Shown here: positions 58,641-64,000 of the stretch, one piece after another
Layout: the number at the start of each line of letters is the position of its first letter
Numbering within the stretch: the first letter of the stretch is position 1
Assembly: GCF_035222485.1 (NCBI RefSeq)
Contig: NC_085920.1
Coordinates: 1,364,001-1,428,000 of the forward strand
Length of the DNA stretch: 64,000 bases
Reading direction: 5' to 3'
From: Podospora pseudoanserina
Taxonomy: Eukaryota; Ascomycota; Sordariomycetes; Sordariales; Podosporaceae
Notes under the pieces: model-generated
Told to the model about the DNA's origin: nothing
Seen by the model: only the letters and a program-made list of their open reading frames with translations
The model's database searches: none
Translations under genes and position numbers: made by a program

Positions 58641-59586
58641 ATGGACGCCGTACGCACCGCCCTCCAACCGATAACCCACAACCTCCCTGTCCCGATTCGG
58701 GACCTGGGCGTCTCGATCATTGGGGAGAAATGCTACAAATCTCTGCTTCTCGATATTGACGTGGAGGACACCGAATGCCTCAAGTACGCGATTAGCAAGG
58801 GTCTCGGAATTGGCATTGTCGGCGCCTCAGCGATCGTCAAGGTGCCGCAAATTGTGAAGCTTGTCAAGTCCAAGTCCGCCTCGGGAGTCTCTTTCCTCGC
58901 CTACCTGCTCGAGACCTCGTCGTACCTGATCAGCTTGGCATACAATGTTCGGAACGGGTTCCCCTTCAGCACTTATGGCGAGACGGCCATGGTTCTCGCC
59001 CAGAACGTGCTCATCACAGTTTTGGTCCTGCACTACAGTGGAAAGGCCAGCATGGCGGGTCTGTTTGTTGCTGCTCTGGCCGCCAGCGCCGTCACGCTTT
59101 TCAACGAGCAGACCTTGGGCATGAAGGAGCTGGGTTGGTTGCAGGTTGGAGCTGGGGGCATGAGTGTAGCCAGCAAGATCCCCCAGATCGCGGCCATTTG
59201 GAGCCAGGGAGGTACTGGGCAGCTCAGTGCCTTCACTGTAAGTTCATTCGGCGGTTGCAGTGTCAAGATGGGAGAACAATATGCTGACGGCGGTGAATGA
59301 ACAGGTCTTCAACTACCTCCTCGGCTCGCTCACCCGCATTTTTACCACAATTCAAGAGGTGGACGACAAGGTTATCCTCTACAGCTTCGTGGCTGGCTTT
59401 GCACTCAACTTGGTGTTGGCGCTCCAGATGGTGTACTACTGGAATGCGCCCTCGGCGAAGGCCCAGGGCAAGCGCAAGGAGGCCCTTCCCGCCAACAGCG
59501 CTCTCGCCCCTTCATACGCTGAAGTTGCGGCGACCTCGACGGCGAGACCTCGCAGCAAGGGCCCCACGACTCGCCGCCGTGGTTAG
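58641..59586 (+). CDS. MPDU1: MPDU1/Lec35-type PQ-loop membrane protein (292 aa)
   Basis: ER membrane protein needed to use mannose-P-dolichol and glucose-P-dolichol in glycan and GPI-anchor assembly. Two exons, 58641-59237 and 59305-59586, with a 67-nt intron (donor GTAAGT, acceptor GAACAG). The product starts MDAVRTALQPITHNLPVPIR and has about seven hydrophobic helices. Both PQ-loop repeats are intact: VKVPQIVKLVKSKSASGVS (Pro-Gln at 69-70) and SKIPQIAAIWSQGGTGQLS (Pro-Gln at 181-182). Family stretches YLLETSSYLISLAYNVRNGF and PFSTYGETAMVLAQN are present. The C-terminal 45 residues are basic and soluble (RPRSKGPTTRRRG), as expected for an ER-resident tail. Length and topology match the family. 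Confidence 0.93.
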
Positions 59587-61299
59587 GAGCTGGATCCCTT
59601 TGTTCGAGAGTATCCAGCTCATAGATCTTTCATGAAACGCACTGCTGGATGCCTCGTCTTTTGTACCATTGTTGGGTTTTGCTTTTGGGCGGTCAAATTC
59701 ACCATCGCGGCTTCGTTTTGGGTGACCTCATTTATTACCGGGCTTCTTCTTCCAGCTATCGTGCTCCCTTTCAGGGTTTTTCAATGGTTTCTCTTGGTAA
59801 CTATTGGGTCTGTTCTTTGGGTGATGTGGGTTGCCGGAGCTGTTGTTCGGGCGATATGGTGTCCATATTCGCAGCGTTTCTTTGGTTTTTTGCTCCATTG
59901 GTTTTTCTTTTTATGTATGATAAGGGTTCTTTGACAGCGACACAGGGAAAATGGTCAAGTGACGGGCTCGTTTGAATGACATATCTTTTTACGAAACACC
60001 TCAGACCATGGTCCAATTTTTCGACATGGGGTCCGGGAGACTGCAGCGAGAAAAACGGCTTGTCACGGACTTCCGAGTCTAGGTACTGGGCAGATGTTCC
60101 GGAAGAGCCCCGCGGCTCCGGTGAGCGGAGTGTCGTATGCAAGAGACGACAGAAGCAGATCACGAGAGATATCGAAGGTGGTTGGGGCATGAAAGTGTCT
60201 GTGGTCCAGACCTCATTCGGCTTCGGATTGGACCCCGATATTCCCCGCAGAGATTTGCATAGGCACACAATGCAAGCTGCAAAAATTATTGATCCTTGAC
60301 TGGGTTTGCCATCAAAGATAAGGGACATGATCTGGGAAGTCCATGTTGCATCAGCAGCCGCCGAAAGGGTCTGATAGGGAACGACAATAGGGTTTCTGGG
60401 GTGGTGCATGATCGACGCCATGGAATTTGTTCAATGACTGCAGATTTTCGGCTTGTTCCATCTTCTTTGTTGGCCACCCTTTGGGACATGCCCACCACTC
60501 ATGGCCCTTCACCGCCGCCTTTTTACGAGAGAGTTTCACCATCCGCAACGATAACTTCTCTTGACCCCCTGGAAGGAGGAAAGGTAGCGAGCGGTCTGGC
60601 TCTTGAAGAAACTGTTGCCAGCAACGCCAAGGATCACACTACAGCGAAACCGCAGGTCCACTATCTCTCTTTCCCCCGTCCGAATGGTCTGGTGCATGGC
60701 AGCGGTCCCCTGATCTCCTTTTTTTTTTTTTTTTTTTGGGGTGCTTGCGCATTGACAACTTGACAGGAGGTTTTTGGAATGCTTAGTACTCTGAAATAAA
60801 TTGGAGTGCGGCACCCCTTCCTGTGCTTTCTCATCCCGTCTCTCGATGGCGCAATATCGATAAGCTGTCCCACGATTGCGTCAAAGAGCGGTTGCGTGAT
60901 CTTGCGAGCAATCTGACCTGCCATCCACGCACACTTTCCTGAGACGTTTATACCCCTTTCACGTTCTTCGTGGGGGGTTCTCTTTTCGTCTTCCCCCCTT
61001 CTTTTTTCTACGCTAGTTTGTGACATATTTCCCCCACGGGAACAAGAACAACGCCACCATCGACATTCAAAGAAGTTATTGCCTATTCGGTCCACTTACA
61101 CACGGTTGAAAGTTTCCTAACTTGATACTGGGCAAATTCTTGGCGAGGCTTTCTTACGCAATTCTAGAGGCCACCACATCTCTAGGGCTGAGTTAGATAC
61201 TTTGAGATACGTGGGAGGACCACAAGCAAACCCCCCAGAAGCAAGCTTATTCACACACCTTGACATCTTACTCGTCGACAGAGACATAGATACATCACC
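59587..61299. other. intergenic, upstream of the sulfatase gene
   Basis: Includes the 3' flank of the MPDU1 homologue (T-rich, in which a 100-codon hydrophobic ORF at 59632-59934 appears by chance). A run of about 18 T lies at 60720-60737. No gene recognised. Confidence 0.55.
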
Positions 61300-63305
61300 A
61301 TGTCACCCGATCTCAACTCCCTCCCCGGCGCTGACAGCACCCCATCACCAACACCACCACCACCAATCAACAGCACCCGCGGAACAACAGCTTCCAACAG
61401 CAACGGCCACTACTTTCCCAACGGCCATCATGATGGAGAAAAACGTCCCAACATCCTCTACGTCATGGCCGACCAGCTAGCCGCCCCTTTGCTCAAGATG
61501 TACAACCCCACCTCCCAAATCCTGACCCCCAACCTCGACGCCCTAGCTGCAAAATCAGTCCAGTTCGACTCAGCCTACTGCCCCTCACCTTTATGCGGCC
61601 CCTCAAGAATGAGCATGATCACGGGGCAGCTCCCCATGAAGATAGGAGCGTTTGACAATGCCGCCCAGATATCAAGCGATATCCCGACTTATGCCCACTA
61701 CCTTCGGCTGAAGGGGTACCACACTGTTTTGGCGGGCAAGATGCATTTTGTCGGGGATCAGCTGCATGGGTACGAGACGAGGCTGACGAGCGATATTTAC
61801 CCAGGGGATTTTGGGTGGGTGCCGAACTGGGAGGAGCCGGAGACGAGGCTGGAGTGGTATCATAACGCGAGCAGTGTACTGCAGGCGGGGAGCTGTGTGA
61901 GGAGTAATCAGCTGGATTATGATGAGGAGGTTATGTATAGGAGTAGGCAGTTTTTGTATGATTTTGTTAGGGAGGGGGGGGGGGAGGAGGCCGTTTGCTT
62001 TGACGGTGAGTTTAACCCTGCGCCACGTTCGTGTTTTTGTTTCGGGGAGGGGGTGTATGAGTGACCCCACGGGACCCGGGAGGGTGGTTATGATGTGGTA
62101 TGCATGATGCGCTGCACATGACTACTCGGCCAGTGGCCGTTGGGTCGCAGAGGGGAAGGGGGGGGGGAACAATATGGGGAAACGACTGGTCATTCCAACT
62201 ACACGGTGTGCTAACGTCCACTCTCAGGTCTCCCTCACCCACCCCCACGACCCCTACACCATCGAGCAAAAGTACTGGGACCTCTACGAAAACGTCGACA
62301 TCGACCTCCCCCGCGTGACCATCCCCCAGGAAGACCAAGACCCCCACTCCAAACGCCTCCTCAAAGTCTGCGACCTGTGGGACAATCCTTTCTCTGACGA
62401 GCAAATCAAGCGGGCCCGGAGGGCGTACTACGGCGCCGTCTCGTACGTCGACGACTGCCTCGGCCAGCTCCTCACCCTGCTCAAGCAGCTCAAGCTCGAC
62501 GAGGACACGATTGTGATATTTTCTGGCGACCACGGGGACATGCTCGGGGAGAGGGGGCTGTGGTACAAGATGTCGTATTTTGAGAGCTCGGTGCGTGTGC
62601 CGCTTCTGGTGAGCTACCCGAAGAGGTTCGAGCCGAGGAGGGTGAGTCAGAATGTGAGCACGTTGGATATTTTGCCTACGATGTGCGATTTGGTGGGGAC
62701 GAAGCCGTGGGCGTTGTTGCCGATGGATGGGAGGAGTTTGCTGCCGCATCTGGAGGGGAGGGAGGGGGGGCATGATGAGGTTTTTGCGGAGTATACTGGG
62801 GAGGGGACGGTCAGGCCGCTGATGATGATCAGAAGGGGGAGGTGGAAGTATGTGACTTGCCCGGCGGATGGGAGTCAGTTGTTTGATTTGAGGGCGGATC
62901 CGCTCGAGTTGAGGGATTTGGTGAAGGAGGGGGTGGTGAGGACGGATGAAGAAACAAAAGAGGTTTTTGAGGCGTTTGAGAGGGAGGCGAGGGAGAAGTG
63001 GGATTTTGAGGGGATTACGAAGGAGGTGTTGCATAGTCAGAGGAAGAGGAGGTTGGTTTGGGGGGCGCTGACGAAGGGGAGGTTTGAGAGTTGGGATTAC
63101 AATCCGATTGATGATGGGAGGGAGAAGTAAGTTCTTCTCTCTGGCGTGATGAGGATGTGTACTAATCTGTTGTGATAGGTATATCCGGTCGCATATTCCT
63201 CTGGATGACCTCGAGAGGCGGGCGCGGTACCCGGCTGTGGATGAGTCCGGCCGGGAGACAGGATCGAGGATCGTGACTGATCAAGCTGGATCTCACGGGC
63301 AGTAA
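61300..63305 (+). CDS. choline-sulfatase-type sulfatase with apparent homopolymer frameshift
   Basis: Sulfatases of this class hydrolyse choline-O-sulfate to choline and sulfate, releasing stored sulfur. Exons: 61300-62005, 62228-63126 and 63179-63305; introns have donors GTGAGT and GTAAGT and acceptors CTCAG and GATAG. Metal-site NILYVMADQ (Asp58, Gln59), the formylglycine signature CGPSR (Cys99), GKMHFVGDQLHGYE, VSLTHPHDPY, IVIFSGDHGDMLGERGLWYK and the C-terminal GRWKYV are all present. The three exons total 1732 nt, one more than a multiple of three. Just before the first donor a run of 11 G (61974-61984) puts the frame one base off. With ten G the exon would end RRPFALT and join VSLTHPHDPY, the standard family sequence, giving about 576 aa. 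Either the assembly has a homopolymer error or the gene is frameshifted. Third codon positions switch from C/A to G/T inside exon 1 and again inside exon 2. Confidence 0.9.
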
Positions 63306-63964
63306 ACTCTGTCGACATGTGCTGGTGGCGCTTCAACTATTACGACGGTGATGAAGAGGATGTGGTTCAACCCGGTTTCTCATAGCGAGTTTTGCTCTTG
63401 GGCGCACGATGGAGGTTCAAATGGTTAAGGTAGACGATATATGTGAAGGCATCTTGGGACATGTTTAATTTGGCGAGCGTGCTAGCATTGCTCTTTGTCA
63501 GTTATGCTGATAAAAAATACAACCGATCATGCAATCTGCACTGGTAGACCGTATATGTATCAGCGTTGATGATGTTGAGAGCAACCATTGAGAACCTTGA
63601 TGAGCTAACTGCCTGAAAATAAAGTGGGCTAGAGATCTGCGCTAGCCAAATAAGGAAGCGACAGCCCGGGCCTGTGCTCAAGCTCCCCCCCGCGCGTGAC
63701 AGAATTGCGAACTTAACCATCATCAATTGCGCTTCTCAACTTTTCCATATTTTGATCGCAACAACAAAATCCCGACTGTAGAAATCGCCAACTCTCACCA
63801 CCAATATCTAACCCTTCCCACATTCAAGTCCACCCCCACCTTACCAATCCGCACTCATCACCTTTGATCTCGCGCAAACAGCAGCGCGAAAGCGCAATAC
63901 CCAACTTCCCGCGACAGCAACACCCATCCACTGACCACAACCACTCTTCCCTCAACCGCCAAAG
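63306..63964. other. intergenic before the final partial gene
   Basis: No gene recognised. The last 200 bp are C/A-rich and probably the 5' leader of the gene starting at 63965. Confidence 0.55.
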
Positions 63965-64000
63965 ATGGCTTCCCTAAACCTCCTCCCCGAAGACCTCAAA
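63965..64000 (+). CDS. start of a further gene, product unknown (partial)
   Basis: An ATG in a strong fungal context (CAAAGATGGCT) follows a long C/A-rich leader. It opens a frame with C-ending codons, MASLNLLPEDLK, up to the window edge. The C/A-rich leader and codon choice resemble the 5' ends of the recognised genes. Twelve codons are too few to name a family. Confidence 0.5.
   Translation, partial: MASLNLLPEDLK

Noticed and set aside
59632-59934. 100-codon hydrophobic ORF that looks like a membrane protein
   Set aside because: It starts 45 nt after the MPDU1 homologue's stop in T-rich 3' flank. Hydrophobicity follows from T-rich codons, codon bias is unlike neighbours, and there is no recognisable family.
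1-64000. Transposons, virus-derived elements, secondary-metabolite or toxin clusters
   Set aside because: No reverse transcriptase, integrase, transposase, terminal repeat, polyketide or peptide synthetase sequence was recognised, and no obvious C-to-T mutated, A/T-degenerate block was seen.

Overview
This is nuclear DNA of a filamentous ascomycete, most likely a Sordariomycete of the order Sordariales. The evidence is short GT-AG introns of about 50-65 nt with CTAAC/CTGAC-type branch sites, a dispersed 5S rRNA gene of the Neurospora type, a Zn(II)2Cys6 regulator, a creB-like deubiquitinase and a Rif1 with fungal architecture. I see no transposon, provirus, CRISPR array or bacterial-style operon. 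Protein-coding genes are intact and separated by 0.5-3.7 kb of non-coding DNA.

Layout. 1-874 (-): 5' part of a Zn2Cys6 transcription factor. 3514-3660: a 21-bp minisatellite. 4661-5629 (-): conserved uncharacterised protein. 8630-8753: a second array of the same minisatellite family in the opposite orientation. 9097-9216 (+): 5S rRNA. 9990-10259 (+): small secreted cysteine-rich protein. 10624-11142 (-): probable missed exon. 11158-13653 (-): DUF7514 protein with a mixed-charge tail. 15156-15917 (-): GNAT acetyltransferase. 16461-17478 (-): ribosomal protein eL20, divergent from 18072-19685 (+): Csn12-like PCI protein. 21889-22921 (-): BTB protein. 24286-25422 (-): Bem46/ABHD13-like hydrolase. 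26388-27652 (+): sds22. 28621-29937 (-): D-xylose reductase. 33640-36413 (-): creB. 39558-42199 (-): peroxisomal ABC half-transporter. 45404-47013 (+): Psr1-type phosphatase. 48657-49171 (+): Sec61 beta. 50148-55505 (-): Rif1, divergent from 56376-57918 (+): Ric8. 58150-58290 (+): degenerate tRNA-like locus. 58641-59586 (+): MPDU1 homologue. 61300-63305 (+): choline-sulfatase-type gene carrying an apparent frameshift in a G homopolymer. 63965-64000 (+): start of another gene.

How the genes relate. Most are unrelated housekeeping functions (ribosome, ER translocation, dolichol-sugar use, peroxisomal import, G-protein chaperoning, mRNA/COP9-linked PCI protein). Two themes recur. Sds22 and Rif1 both act through protein phosphatase 1, and the Rif1 here carries recognisable PP1-docking motifs. 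Xylose reductase and creB both belong to carbon-source use.

The most unusual signals are: (i) an intragenic switch of third codon positions from C/A to G/T, which resets after an intron in the sulfatase; (ii) a 21-bp minisatellite family at two loci in opposite orientations; (iii) three genes whose start codon lies within 0-3 nt of an intron donor; (iv) the sulfatase homopolymer frameshift; (v) a tRNA-like locus with a duplicated, decayed 3' half. All intron positions were deduced by eye from splice signals and reading-frame continuity.
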